Shown in pieces: positions 9,138 through 18,314 of a DNA stretch of 44,744 nucleotides. This DNA is from Vicingus serpentipes. Lineage in GTDB: Bacteria > Bacteroidota > Bacteroidia > Flavobacteriales_E > Vicingaceae. Under the pieces are notes generated by a model. The model was not told where the DNA came from. It was given only the letters and a program-made list of their open reading frames with translations, and searched no databases. The stretch's first letter is position 1, and every line of letters starts with the position of its first letter. Both the position numbers and the translations under genes were made by a program. The stretch is taken from the NCBI GenBank assembly GCA_024103385.1, contig JAGFIT010000055.1, positions 1 through 44,744 of the forward strand, given 5' to 3'.

Positions 9138-10034
9138 TCAAACCTCTTTCAACCATTCTTTTATATTATGTTTGTATTGATAGTGAATTTCTTTTTTAAT
9201 TTTTTTATCACAAAAAACAGTGTCTCCAGATTCGATTTTTAGTTCTTCTTCAGGCCATTGAATATATTCTATTTCCACTGAATATTTTTCACTTATCATC
9301 GTAGCTACTTCTAGCAAACTTAAATTATCATTACTTCCTATATTGTATATACTATTCTTTGTTTTTTCAGAGGATATTGATTGGATAATAAGCTGAGCGA
9401 TATCATATACATGCGTAAAGGTTCTTTTCTGGCTCCCATCACCGTATAGAAGTACGCTTTCTTTATTTTTTGCTTTGTTAAATAGGAAATTTAAAGTTCC
9501 ATAAGAATAGTTGCTGTCAAATAAATTTCCATAGGGAACTCCTATCCTAAAAACAGTATAATCAATTCCGTAATAGTTATGATAGATTTTTAAGTACCTC
9601 TCTCCTGCTAACTTATTTTGAGCATAGATGGTTTTTGTTTCTTTTTCTGCTTCTTCATCTAAAAATTTATTTTTCATTCCTTTGTAAACTAAGCGTGTAG
9701 AAGGATAAATAATTCGTGCCTTACTATTACTATTTTTATGATGGTTTAAAATGTTTAATAGCCCTATTTCATTTACTTTAATAAATTGTTCATATCTATC
9801 AAAACTAACATTTGTACCTGTTAGTCCCGCAAAGGCAAATATATAATCTACATCAAAATTTATGTTGTCCACCTCTTTTGATTTTGAAATATCTACCTGT
9901 TGATAATTAAGGTAATCATCAATAGAGTATGGGGAATTACTTAATGGAAGTACTTCAAAATTATTTTCATTCAAAAAAAAGGTAATGTGCCTTCCTAAAT
10001 AACCATTACTGCCAAATACAATTGCTTTTTTCAT
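9138..10034 (-). CDS. NAD-dependent epimerase/dehydratase (sugar 4-ketoreductase-like SDR)
   Basis: A 298-residue extended SDR. It has the cofactor motif AIVFGSNGYLGRHITFFL, IFAFAGLTG after the second strand, IYPSTRLVYKG (catalytic Ser/Thr region), TIYAQNKLAGERYL with YxxxK (catalytic Tyr-Lys), and FRIGVPYGN. It acts on a nucleotide sugar. Next to a 2,3-dehydratase and a 3-ketoreductase, the expected job is C4 ketoreduction to finish a deoxysugar, but family membership alone does not settle epimerase versus reductase. A 103-base gap with a putative promoter separates it from the C-methyltransferase downstream. Confidence 0.75.
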   Translation of the reverse strand: MKKAIVFGSNGYLGRHITFFLNENNFEVLPLSNSPYSIDDYLNYQQVDISKSKEVDNINFDVDYIFAFAGLTGTNVSFDRYEQFIKVNEIGLLNILNHHKNSNSKARIIYPSTRLVYKGMKNKFLDEEAEKETKTIYAQNKLAGERYLKIYHNYYGIDYTVFRIGVPYGNLFDSNYSYGTLNFLFNKAKNKESVLLYGDGSQKRTFTHVYDIAQLIIQSISSEKTKNSIYNIGSNDNLSLLEVATMISEKYSVEIEYIQWPEEELKIESGDTVFCDKKIKKEIHYQYKHNIKEWLKEV

Positions 10035-10067
10035 ATTTCACTAAACTCTGACACCAATTACACACAT

Positions 10068-10086
10068 TCCCGAATCAAGTTCGGGA
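10068..10086. repeat. Perfect palindromic hairpin TCCCGAA-TCAAG-TTCGGGA
   Basis: Seven perfectly paired bases around a 5-base loop, in the 70-base gap between the SpoIIE-type phosphatase (stop at 10105) and the SDR gene (start at 10034). No T-tract follows on either strand, so it is a poor intrinsic terminator and looks more like a REP-type palindrome. Confidence 0.5.
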
Positions 10087-10104
10087 CAGGCTGACTCGTT
10101 TTCG

Positions 10105-12379
10105 TTATATTCTTACGCCTATGACACAAACATCGTCAATTTGAAACAGTTCCCCTTTCCATTCATCAAACTTACTCTCAACCACCTGATGTTGTTTAGA
10201 CATTGGCTCCTTGTTTATTGAAAGTAAAAGCTCTTTAAATTGTTTGTACATGAATTTCTTCCCTTTTGGTCCTCCAAATTGATCTGCATAACCATCCGAG
10301 AAAGTATAAATTACATCTCCTTTTTTTATTTCCACTAAATGGTTAGTAAAAGGAGTTCTTTTGGCATAGCTCCCTATAGGCGGCTGTTTATCTCCTTTAA
10401 CTTCTTGAAGTTCTTCACCTCTAACTAAATACAATGGATTATTTGCTCCTGCAAATTGCAACTTTCTCGTTTTAATATTTAGAGCACACAAAGCGATATC
10501 CATTCCATCTCTAATATATTTATCTTCCCCACTACGCTCAAAAGTTTCTATTACTATTTCTGTTGTTTTATCTAAAATTAACCCCGGGTCAAGTAAATTG
10601 TACTCTCTTACAGCTCTATTTAACGCATTATAGCAAACAACACTTACCATAGCTCCAGGCACACCATGCCCGGTACAATCAGCAGTTGCATACAGTACAG
10701 TATCACCTATGCGTTGTAGCCAATAAAAATCTCCCGCAACAATATCTTTTGGTCTATAAAAAACAAAGCAATCTTTTAGTGAATCAAGTAATTCTTTTTC
10801 TGGAGGGAGTATGGCTCTTTGGATTCTTTCTGCATAAGTAATACTTTCAGTGATTTCGTGATTTTTCTCTTCCAATTTATCGTGTGCATACTTGATTTCT
10901 ATTTTTTGCTTTTTGGTAATTTTTAATCGACTAAAGACAGAGAACAATAGCAACAAAACAAGTAATAAAACTACTATAGAAGTAATGATTAGTATTTTTT
11001 GTTTTTCATTTTCCTTCTTTTTAATGGCAATCTTTTTTTCGTAATTAGCATCATTAATCGCTTTCTTTTTTTCGTATTCATACTTAGCTTGCGTTCTTAT
11101 TGCTGCTTTTTCTGTTTTTTCGTTGTTTATGCTATCTTTCATTTGAACAAACAATTCATGCATCTCATAAGCTTCCCTCCATAATTTAGCTTTATTTGAT
11201 ATAGATGTAGATTTTTCAGCTTCCATTTTAGCTATCTCACTCATTTTTTTAGCCGAATTGTAAATGTTTTTAGGATAACCTATTTCTTGTGCGATTTTAA
11301 GCGCCCTAGTAGCATAGTCCCTAGCTAAATTTATTTTTCCTTGTAATATCATTACCCTAGATATTCTGTCTAATGATTGAGAAACTCCGTACTTATTACC
11401 TATTTCTTCATTAATTAATAAACTCGATTGATAATTGACCAATGCTTTATTTAATGATGAAATAGTTGACATACCTTCATACACAGCTCCTATGTTAATT
11501 AAACTCACAGCTATACCTCTTTTGTCTTCTATAGATTCTCTAATCATTAAACTTCTATTATAGTACTGTAGAGCCAATTCTCTCTTTTTTAAAATATCCA
11601 AAGAATCAGCTTTAGCATTTAATAACTCGGTCAATTGATCGCTATAAATAGTACCTATATTATTTAAACTCGTTGCTTCTCCTCTTTTATCTTTGATTTC
11701 TTTCCATATCTCTAAACTCTTTTGATGATAATCCAATGCTTTCTCTACATCTCCCTGTGTATAATAGATATCCCCAATATTATTCAAGCCCTGTGCTACC
11801 CCTTCTTTATCTCCTATTTTTTCTCGAATTTTTAGACTTTGTATAAAATAATCCAACCCATTAAGTATATCTCCTTGTTTGTAGTATATGAATCCAATAT
11901 TATTCAAACTAACAGCCACCCCTTTTTCATCGCCTATTTTTTTCTGAATCTCCAAACTTTTGTAATAGCATTTTTTCTGCTCCACAACATCCCCTTTTCT
12001 TCCTGCTAAATATCCTTTATTGTTAATACTTCCAGCATAATATTTGAGTAAAACATTATTTGGCTTTGGAGTATTTTTTAATTTCTGGTTAATAGTGTTG
12101 TAAACCCAATCGTTGTATTTTGGCCAAACATTATCATCCCAACATCCATCCATCTATAATAAACGAAATCAATTCTATTTGAGAAGTATCTGCTTTTGTT
12201 TTGTGGTATTTTTTTAAAATGGAATCTATTAACTTAGCATCATTAACAGAAAGTTCTTCTAGAATTAAAGAATCTACCAAATAATATTCTTTATCAGCAA
12301 ATTGCTGACTATATACTGATAAAGAGAAGATTATCCCTATTAGTGTAAGCGTTGCTATTTTAATTTTAACCTTTTTCAA
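10105..12379 (-). pseudogene. TPR - transmembrane - SpoIIE/PP2C phosphatase, split by a (GATG)3 frameshift
   Basis: Two overlapping ORFs make one protein. The first (12379-12134, 81 aa) has the signal peptide MKKVKIKIATLTLIGIIFS and ends ELISFIIDGWMLG. The second (12153-10105, 682 aa) starts MDGCWDDNVWPKYNDW. At 12154-12143 the minus strand carries three tandem GATG units. With two units the frame reads through as FIIDGCWDDNVW, giving about 756 residues. The protein has an extracytoplasmic TPR array (repeats such as LNNIGFIYYKQGDILNGLDY), a coiled segment, one membrane helix (ILIITSIVVLLLVLLLLFS) and a cytoplasmic phosphatase domain with VAGDFYW, DCTGHGVPGAM, RDGMDIAL and TFSDGYADQFGG. Likely a stress/adaptation signalling phosphatase. 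The ATG of the first ORF overlaps the upstream gene's stop (ATGA). Confidence 0.85.
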
Positions 12380-13302
12380 TTTATTGTTTCGTGAATAATA
12401 TATGTAGGTCTATTTTTTACACTTTCAAAAGTTCTACCCACATATAAACCAACCATACCTAATACTGAAATTATTGCTCCCGAAAAAAAACTTAACAACA
12501 AGGCTAAACTTGCCCATCCTGCTGTTCTATAATCATCTAAAAAATATAATACGATTAACAATATAGCTGAACAAAAAGAAATAAAAGATAAGAATACCCC
12601 CAACTTAACAGTTAGGCGTAATGGTTTATCTGAGAAAGTTAAAATGGTATCTATAGCCAAACGTAGTTTCTTTTTGTAAGAATAAGAAGATTTCCCACCT
12701 TCCCGCTGGGCATGTTCAACTTCTACTTTAACATAATTAAATCCTATCATTTGTTGCAACATCGGATAATATCTGTTGTAATCTTTTAATCTTGCCATAG
12801 CATCTACTGCTTTTCGATGATACAATACAAAATTAGCTACAGTTCTATCCTGATTAGTTTCAGTTAAGTAACTTAAAACAGCATAAAAAACTCTTGATGA
12901 CATTCTTTTTAATAAATCGTCTTGTCTACATTTTCTACTAGCAACAACTATTTCAAAACCTTCTTTAGCCTTATTGAATAATTTTTCTATTTCTTCAGGT
13001 TGGTCTTGTAAATCACAATCCATAGTAACAATATACTTTCCTGCGCTTTTATCTAATCCTGCCTGAATAGCATATTGTTGTCCATAATTACGACTTAACC
13101 GAACTCCTTTTACTTCAGAATATTTCTCAGCAACAGCTTTAATTGAATTCCAAGAATTATCAGGGCTGCCATCTTCAACTAAGATAATCTCATAGCTATC
13201 GGTTAATTGGGAGACGGCCGCTCTTATTCGTTTTACTAATTTTTCTACAAGTTCTTCAGCTCTGTATACAGGAGTAATTATAGATAGTTCTATTTGATTC
13301 AT
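12376..13302 (-). CDS. GT2 glycosyltransferase with two C-terminal membrane helices (GtrB/ArnC-like)
   Basis: A 308-residue protein from the ATG at 13302; the open frame runs back to 13362, but the extra 20 residues are not family-like. Motifs: LSIITPVYRAEELVEKLV, IILVEDGSPDNSW, VRLSRNYGQQYAIQAGLD, TMDCDLQDQPEEI (DxD), and two hydrophobic helices (LGVFLSFISFCSAILLIVL and the ALLLSFFSGAIISVLGMVG region). This is the layout of bactoprenol glucosyl- or Ara4N-transferases, which load a sugar onto undecaprenyl phosphate. It is coupled to the phosphatase gene by a 4-base ATGA overlap. Confidence 0.85.
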   Translation of the reverse strand: MNQIELSIITPVYRAEELVEKLVKRIRAAVSQLTDSYEIILVEDGSPDNSWNSIKAVAEKYSEVKGVRLSRNYGQQYAIQAGLDKSAGKYIVTMDCDLQDQPEEIEKLFNKAKEGFEIVVASRKCRQDDLLKRMSSRVFYAVLSYLTETNQDRTVANFVLYHRKAVDAMARLKDYNRYYPMLQQMIGFNYVKVEVEHAQREGGKSSYSYKKKLRLAIDTILTFSDKPLRLTVKLGVFLSFISFCSAILLIVLYFLDDYRTAGWASLALLLSFFSGAIISVLGMVGLYVGRTFESVKNRPTYIIHETIN

Positions 13303-13388
13303 TTTTGAGCTCGAAACCGAAATTTGAAAGACGAAAATAAGGATTTGATTGGCAAGTGCCAAATAGTTTGGAGTAGGATTAGTGACAC

Positions 13389-14093
13389 TTATTTAATGGC
13401 TCTAATATAATACTGTGCACCAAGAGGTAGCCATGAAAATAAAGGTTCTAAATGATGAAGCCATTTGAATATTTGTTGACGAGGAAAAAATAATGTATAT
13501 CTCAATTCCTTTATTTTTAATCCATTTTCCTCTATTATTTTTTGATGGTATAAAGGTTTTAATAGAACAGCATGTTTATCAAACTCACATGCTGCAACTA
13601 TTTTTCTTGTAAGTGGATTATAAGGATTATGTTCAAAGTTATAAAAACGACCACCCTTTTTTAGAACCCTATAAATTTCTTCCAATACAGCATTATGGAG
13701 TTTGTAATCAATATGGTGAAAAACCATAGAAGAGAAAACGACATCAAAACTTTCAGTTTCATAAGGAAGTATAAATCCTTCGTACGCTGTAAAAAAAGTA
13801 TTTTTGATATTCTTTTCTTTCGCAATTTTAATACTTTGCTCAGAAGTGTCGACCCCAAAAATAGTTGTAAATGGAAAGTGTTTTCTAATAAATATGGAGC
13901 TGTTACCATCTCCACAGCCAAAGTCTAAAATTTTTATAGTTGATTGTGAATCTTCAAACTTTAGCATCTCTGTTATCTTATACTCACTAAAGTAAGAACT
14001 GTCTCCACCACTTATTTTAACAACATCATCATGCTTTTTTCGATAGTCTACAGCAAACTCATCAAAGTTGTCAAAATTTCTTTTACCAGACAT
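13389..14093 (-). CDS. Class I SAM-dependent methyltransferase
   Basis: A 234-residue protein with motif I ILDFGCGDGNSSIFI, the motif II aspartate in IFGVDTSEQSI, and FDVVFSSMVFHHIDYKL plus IYRVLKKGGRFYNFEH (Methyltransf_11/25 pattern). It starts 12 bases after the reductase stop and lies in the sugar cluster, so O- or N-methylation of a deoxysugar is plausible. The substrate cannot be read from the sequence. Confidence 0.82.
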   Translation of the reverse strand: MSGKRNFDNFDEFAVDYRKKHDDVVKISGGDSSYFSEYKITEMLKFEDSQSTIKILDFGCGDGNSSIFIRKHFPFTTIFGVDTSEQSIKIAKEKNIKNTFFTAYEGFILPYETESFDVVFSSMVFHHIDYKLHNAVLEEIYRVLKKGGRFYNFEHNPYNPLTRKIVAACEFDKHAVLLKPLYHQKIIEENGLKIKELRYTLFFPRQQIFKWLHHLEPLFSWLPLGAQYYIRAIK

Positions 14094-14105
14094 ATCTATT
14101 ACAAT

Positions 14106-15059
14106 TCACTTTTTTCTTTTTATTTCATCTAATAATCTGCTTTGATTAAGAATTTCTTCATATTTCTCATCAAAATCATTTTCTAACACACATCGTTTAA
14201 ATTCATTTAAAATACTAATAAAATGATTTTCTGCATCTACTTCATAATTATAAACTTCTCCTTCTTGCTCTAAAACAATAAGTGGTTTATAATCTGATGG
14301 AGGAGTAAAAGCACGATGAGCAGTTATTTTTCCTTTACTCCCCCAAATTTCGTAATTGCACTGATAAAAATTATCAAAACCAAAAGCTACTTCTGCAAAC
14401 AAATTATCAGCTGATTTTAAATAAGCTCCTCCAAATATATCTACATCCGTATTTTGATAATTTAAGGTAGCTGCAGCTACACCCAAATTATTCCCTAAAA
14501 TCAACTGGCTTGCTCTTACAGTATAAGCTCCTGCATCTAACAATGCGCCCCCTCCTAACTTCTTATTGTACCTAAAATTATCTTTATCTAGTGGTGGAAA
14601 ACCAAAAGAACTCCTAATACATCTTACTTCTCCAATCTTTCCTTTCGTTATTAAAGCTTTTACGAATTGATGCTGGTTATGGTACAAAAACATAAAGTTT
14701 TCCATAATTAACAAGCCTTTACTTTGGGCTAAAGCAACCATCTTTTGAGCAGAAATAGAATTGATTGCAAGTGATTTTTCTACAAAAACATGCTTTCCTG
14801 CTTCTAAAGATTTGATTACCCATTCCTCATGCATTCCTGTAGGTAATGGTATATATACTATATCTATATCTTTGTTCAATAAATTCTGGTATCCAACAAC
14901 TCCCTCACAGCAAAAATGACGAGCAAATTCTGTTGCTTTTTCTTCTGTTCGACTAGCAACAGCCACTAATTCAAAATCTGAAATGGATTTAATTGCCGGA
15001 ATAATACTTCTTTTTGCAATATTTGCACAACCTAAAACCCCTATTTTTAGTTGATTCAT
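14106..15059 (-). CDS. Gfo/Idh/MocA-family oxidoreductase, probable NDP-hexose 3-ketoreductase
   Basis: A 317-residue protein with N-terminal Rossmann motif IGVLGCANIAKRSIIPAI, the catalytic-lysine segment AGKHVFVEKSLA (EKS in place of the usual EKP), and the C-terminal domain segment GGGALLDAGAYTVRAS. In 2-deoxysugar pathways, a Gfo/Idh/MocA reductase reduces the C3 ketone left by the 2,3-dehydratase. Here the dehydratase is immediately upstream, its TAA stop touching this ATG, which strongly supports that pairing. The exact substrate is inferred. Confidence 0.82.
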   Translation of the reverse strand: MNQLKIGVLGCANIAKRSIIPAIKSISDFELVAVASRTEEKATEFARHFCCEGVVGYQNLLNKDIDIVYIPLPTGMHEEWVIKSLEAGKHVFVEKSLAINSISAQKMVALAQSKGLLIMENFMFLYHNQHQFVKALITKGKIGEVRCIRSSFGFPPLDKDNFRYNKKLGGGALLDAGAYTVRASQLILGNNLGVAAATLNYQNTDVDIFGGAYLKSADNLFAEVAFGFDNFYQCNYEIWGSKGKITAHRAFTPPSDYKPLIVLEQEGEVYNYEVDAENHFISILNEFKRCVLENDFDEKYEEILNQSRLLDEIKRKK

Positions 15060-16481
15060 TTAGATAAATTTTATCACGGATAATAAACTTCTCGCTTGAA
15101 CATTTAAGTAATTATTAAACTTAATGAAAGTTTTCATTTGATTTAAAGTCATCCAAATATATTCGTCTGGAACTTCAATATTAAAATCATCTCCTACCTC
15201 AATAATCATATTTTTATTTTGCTCCTGATAGAATCTTCCGCCATCTTCTGATTGAAACGTAGAATAATGAACGGTTGCATTTTTATCTTCAGGATGGATA
15301 ACATAATCTATAAAAGCTACTTCATATTCATTTTTTCCTTTTCGATAATTACCTGTTAAACATTGTATGGTTGGAGCCAACTCAATAATATCAAAATTTC
15401 CTGCTTCCAATTTTGCTTGTACTAAAAAATGATATACCCCATTGATTTTCTTTATCAAAAAGGCAATTACTCCCTCTTGCGCAGATTTCACCATAGGCTG
15501 TGTCCAAGTTTTTACTTCCCTATTTTCTATTTCCACCTGAACAGCAATCACAGAAAAGTATTTATGTGCTCTATGATAAATCGATTTATCATCTTTAGAC
15601 CAATCTTTAACTTGATTTAATGGGATTTTTTCTACATCTAAGTCTGCAAAAGATTTATGTTTCGTAATCCATGAAATAATAGTTTCAATACTGTGTAGTG
15701 AGCTACTCTCATTTAACTCTGATAGTAACAATCCTCTTCCGTAATTCTGAAGATTTTGTTTAAACTCTACTTTTCCTAGCATATCCGTATCTCCATATGT
15801 AATACCTGAAATTACTGTACGGGTATCCATACTGATAATGTTATCGTGAGTTAACAATTCTTTTATTTGTCCCAATGTTAACCAACAAAAATTATCTTTA
15901 ACTTCAACTTCATTGTTTATTTCTATAATGACATTCCTGTTTCGTTTCTTTAGAAATCTAGCTCCTTGTTCAGATTGTAATTGATCTAACAAAACAACAA
16001 CATCATTGCTGTCCTCTATAAAATACTCTAAATACAACGGTTTGTTTCCTTCATGTACTTGGCTATAATTGCTTTTTGTTGCTTGTAAAGTTGGAGAAAT
16101 TTGAACAGCATTAATGTTACCAGGTTCAATTTTGGCTTGCATTAAAAAATAAAGTACTCCATTAATTTTTTTAGTAATAACCCCTAAGAAACCTATTTCT
16201 GGTTGGTTAATTATAGGTTGAGACCATGATCCTAAACTTCCCCAATTCGTTCTAACACGAATACCTTCTATCGAAAAAAACTTTCCTGTAGCATGCTCTA
16301 AGTTCCCTGTTAAAGAATTAAAATTCCAGTCTTTTAGTTCAGAAAAAGGAATTGGAGTAATAGTATATTTAATAGCATTTTTTTGCTTCTCTAACCATTC
16401 AAAAAAATCAGGAGTTGATAAAATAGTGTTTTTAACAGTAAGTGCTGAATTCAGAAAATGATATTCGATTTTTTTATCCAT
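15060..16481 (-). CDS. NDP-hexose 2,3-dehydratase (EvaA/TylX3 family)
   Basis: A 473-residue protein made of two homologous halves, the architecture of EvaA-type enzymes. Matching segments are FLMQAKIEPGNINAVQISPT in half one and FLVQAKLEAGNFDIIELAPT in half two, followed by the paired QATKSNY and QCLTGNY; also WSQPIINQPEIGFLGV against WTQPMVKSAQEGVIAF. The family removes the C2 hydroxyl from an NDP-4-keto-6-deoxyhexose, giving a 3,4-diketo intermediate: the committed step to 2,6-dideoxysugars. It heads the minus-strand sugar cluster, 153 bases from the divergent sigma-factor gene. The family is best known from actinobacterial antibiotics and is less common in Bacteroidota. Confidence 0.88.
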   Translation of the reverse strand: MDKKIEYHFLNSALTVKNTILSTPDFFEWLEKQKNAIKYTITPIPFSELKDWNFNSLTGNLEHATGKFFSIEGIRVRTNWGSLGSWSQPIINQPEIGFLGVITKKINGVLYFLMQAKIEPGNINAVQISPTLQATKSNYSQVHEGNKPLYLEYFIEDSNDVVVLLDQLQSEQGARFLKKRNRNVIIEINNEVEVKDNFCWLTLGQIKELLTHDNIISMDTRTVISGITYGDTDMLGKVEFKQNLQNYGRGLLLSELNESSSLHSIETIISWITKHKSFADLDVEKIPLNQVKDWSKDDKSIYHRAHKYFSVIAVQVEIENREVKTWTQPMVKSAQEGVIAFLIKKINGVYHFLVQAKLEAGNFDIIELAPTIQCLTGNYRKGKNEYEVAFIDYVIHPEDKNATVHYSTFQSEDGGRFYQEQNKNMIIEVGDDFNIEVPDEYIWMTLNQMKTFIKFNNYLNVQARSLLSVIKFI

Positions 16482-16634
16482 TTTATTACAGCTAAAATAA
16501 TAATATAATTAGAGCTATTACCCATTATAGGTCAAGATAAATTATCTCTAATAAATAAATATTTTAGATTTATGAAACTAATTGATAGACGAAACGTATC
16601 ATGAACTAGACTAATCAATTTTAAACTAAATTGC

Positions 16635-17504
16635 ATGAGACAGTTAAAAATCACCAAGCAAGTTACTAACAGAGAAACTATTTCGTTAGATAAATACTTA
16701 CAAGACATTTCAAGAGTGGGGTTAATTACAGCTGATGAAGAAGCTGATTTAGCTAAAAAAATAAGAAGTGGAGATGGTTTTGCACTAGAAAAATTGGCCA
16801 AGGCTAATTTGAGGTTTGTTGTTTCTGTTGCAAAACAATATCAAAATCAAGGATTAAACCTTTCTGATTTAATCAATGAAGGAAATATCGGATTAATTAA
16901 AGCTGCCGAGCGATTCGATGAAACAAGGGGGTTTAAATTTATATCTTATGCTGTTTGGTGGATTAGACAGGCTATTATGCAAGCTATTGCAGAACAGGCT
17001 AGAATTGTTCGACTACCTCTCAATAAAATTGGAAACATCACCAAAATCAATAAAACTTTTTCTTTATTAGAACAAGAGTATGAAAGAGAACCCTCAGCTG
17101 AAGAAATAGCCGAATTATTAGATATATCTCCTAGTGAAGTGAAGGATACCCTCAAAATATCAGGAAAACACTTATCGGTTGATGCCCCTCTATCAGATGA
17201 TGATGACAACAATACTATGTTAGATTTGATGGCAGGTAAGGAAGAGAAATTAAATCCCGATAAAGATTTAATGGATGAGTCATTAAGAAATGAAATTGAA
17301 CGCTCTCTCTCTACGCTTTCTTATAGAGAAGCGGAAGTTTTGAGACTGTATTTTGGCATCAATTGTAAGACCTCTTTTACTCTGGAGGAAATTGGTGAAC
17401 AATTTGAATTAACAAGAGAACGTGTTCGCCAGATTAAAGAAAAAGCGTTAAGAAAATTAAAGCATACTTCGAGAAGTAAATTACTAAAAACCTATTTGGG
17501 GTGA
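16635..17504 (+). CDS. rpoD: Primary RNA polymerase sigma factor (Bacteroidota RpoD/SigA type)
   Basis: A 289-residue sigma-70 protein lacking the long N-terminal region 1.1, as usual for the Bacteroidota housekeeping sigma. Region 1.2 is [21 protein letters not shown]; region 2 has [37 protein letters not shown] and [19 protein letters not shown]; region 3 has [13 protein letters not shown]; region 4 has [14 protein letters not shown] and the helix-turn-helix [21 protein letters not shown]. This sigma recognises TTG/TAnnTTTG promoters. It is monocistronic, with a terminator directly after it and a divergent sugar cluster upstream. Confidence 0.97.
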   Translation: MRQLKITKQVTNRETISLDKYLQDISRVGLITADEEADLAKKIRSGDGFALEKLAKANLRFVVSVAKQYQNQGLNLSDLINEGNIGLIKAAERFDETRGFKFISYAVWWIRQAIMQAIAEQARIVRLPLNKIGNITKINKTFSLLEQEYEREPSAEEIAELLDISPSEVKDTLKISGKHLSVDAPLSDDDDNNTMLDLMAGKEEKLNPDKDLMDESLRNEIERSLSTLSYREAEVLRLYFGINCKTSFTLEEIGEQFELTRERVRQIKEKALRKLKHTSRSKLLKTYLG

Positions 17505-17526
17505 CATTAAACGACTAAGATTATCA

Positions 17527-17558
17527 AAAGCGAGTATTTAAAAATATTCGCTTTTTTT
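17527..17558 (+). terminator. Intrinsic terminator after the sigma-factor gene
   Basis: The stem AAAGCGAGTATTT / AAATATTCGCTTT, with one G-U pair and a tiny AT loop, runs straight into TTTTTTT. It lies 23 bases after the rpoD stop. Confidence 0.85.
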
Positions 17559-17603
17559 ATTAAAGCTGTTCTTGATTTAATACCTTTGTCAAAAAATAAG
17601 TTA

Positions 17604-18254
17604 ATGGCTCATCTAATTGCTCCCTCTATTCTATCGTCTGATTTTTCTAACTTACAAAAAGAAGTAGAACTTATTAACAATAGTGCTGCTGATTGGTTTC
17701 ACATTGATGTTATGGATGGAGTATTTGTCCCTAATCTTACTTTTGGTATGCCTGTTATAAATGCCATCAAGCAATATGCAAAAAAACCTTTTGATGTACA
17801 TTTAATGATTGTAGAACCTGATAAATTTATTGAAGACTTTGCTGCTGCAGGAGCAGATATTTTAACCGTTCATTACGAAACATGCCCTCATTTACACAGA
17901 ACTATTCAACGAATTAAAGCTTCAGGAATGAAGGCTGGAGTTGCTTTAAACCCACACACTCCTACTCACCTCTTAGAAGATATTATTAATGACATAGATT
18001 TAGTTCTAATCATGTCGGTCAATCCTGGTTTTGGAGGGCAATCTTTTATTGAAAACACCTACAGTAAAGTGAAGCAAGTGAAGCAATTAATAAAATCAAA
18101 AGATGCTAACACTCTTATCGAAATTGATGGTGGTGTTACATCATTAAATGCTCGTAAATTAATTGATGCTGGAGCAGACGTATTGGTTGCAGGAAGCTTT
18201 GTTTTTAAATCAAACAATCCGGAGAATACTATTAAAGAGCTCAAAACCATTTAA
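17604..18254 (+). CDS. rpe: Ribulose-phosphate 3-epimerase
   Basis: Interconverts ribulose 5-phosphate and xylulose 5-phosphate in the pentose phosphate pathway. A TIM barrel of 216 residues with LIAPSILSSDFSNLQ (catalytic Ser), WFHIDVMDGVFVPNLTFG (metal His and Asp), FDVHLMIVEPD (metal His), MSVNPGFGGQSF (phosphate loop) and IEIDGGVTSLNA (second catalytic Asp). A TTG codon at 17586 could extend it by six residues, but the ATG at 17604 gives the normal family N-terminus. Confidence 0.96.
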   Translation: MAHLIAPSILSSDFSNLQKEVELINNSAADWFHIDVMDGVFVPNLTFGMPVINAIKQYAKKPFDVHLMIVEPDKFIEDFAAAGADILTVHYETCPHLHRTIQRIKASGMKAGVALNPHTPTHLLEDIINDIDLVLIMSVNPGFGGQSFIENTYSKVKQVKQLIKSKDANTLIEIDGGVTSLNARKLIDAGADVLVAGSFVFKSNNPENTIKELKTI

Positions 18255-18314
18255 AGCTATTAATTATATAAATTATTGTTTACTTTTAATGCTAAACTTG
18301 TTAAAATCATATTT

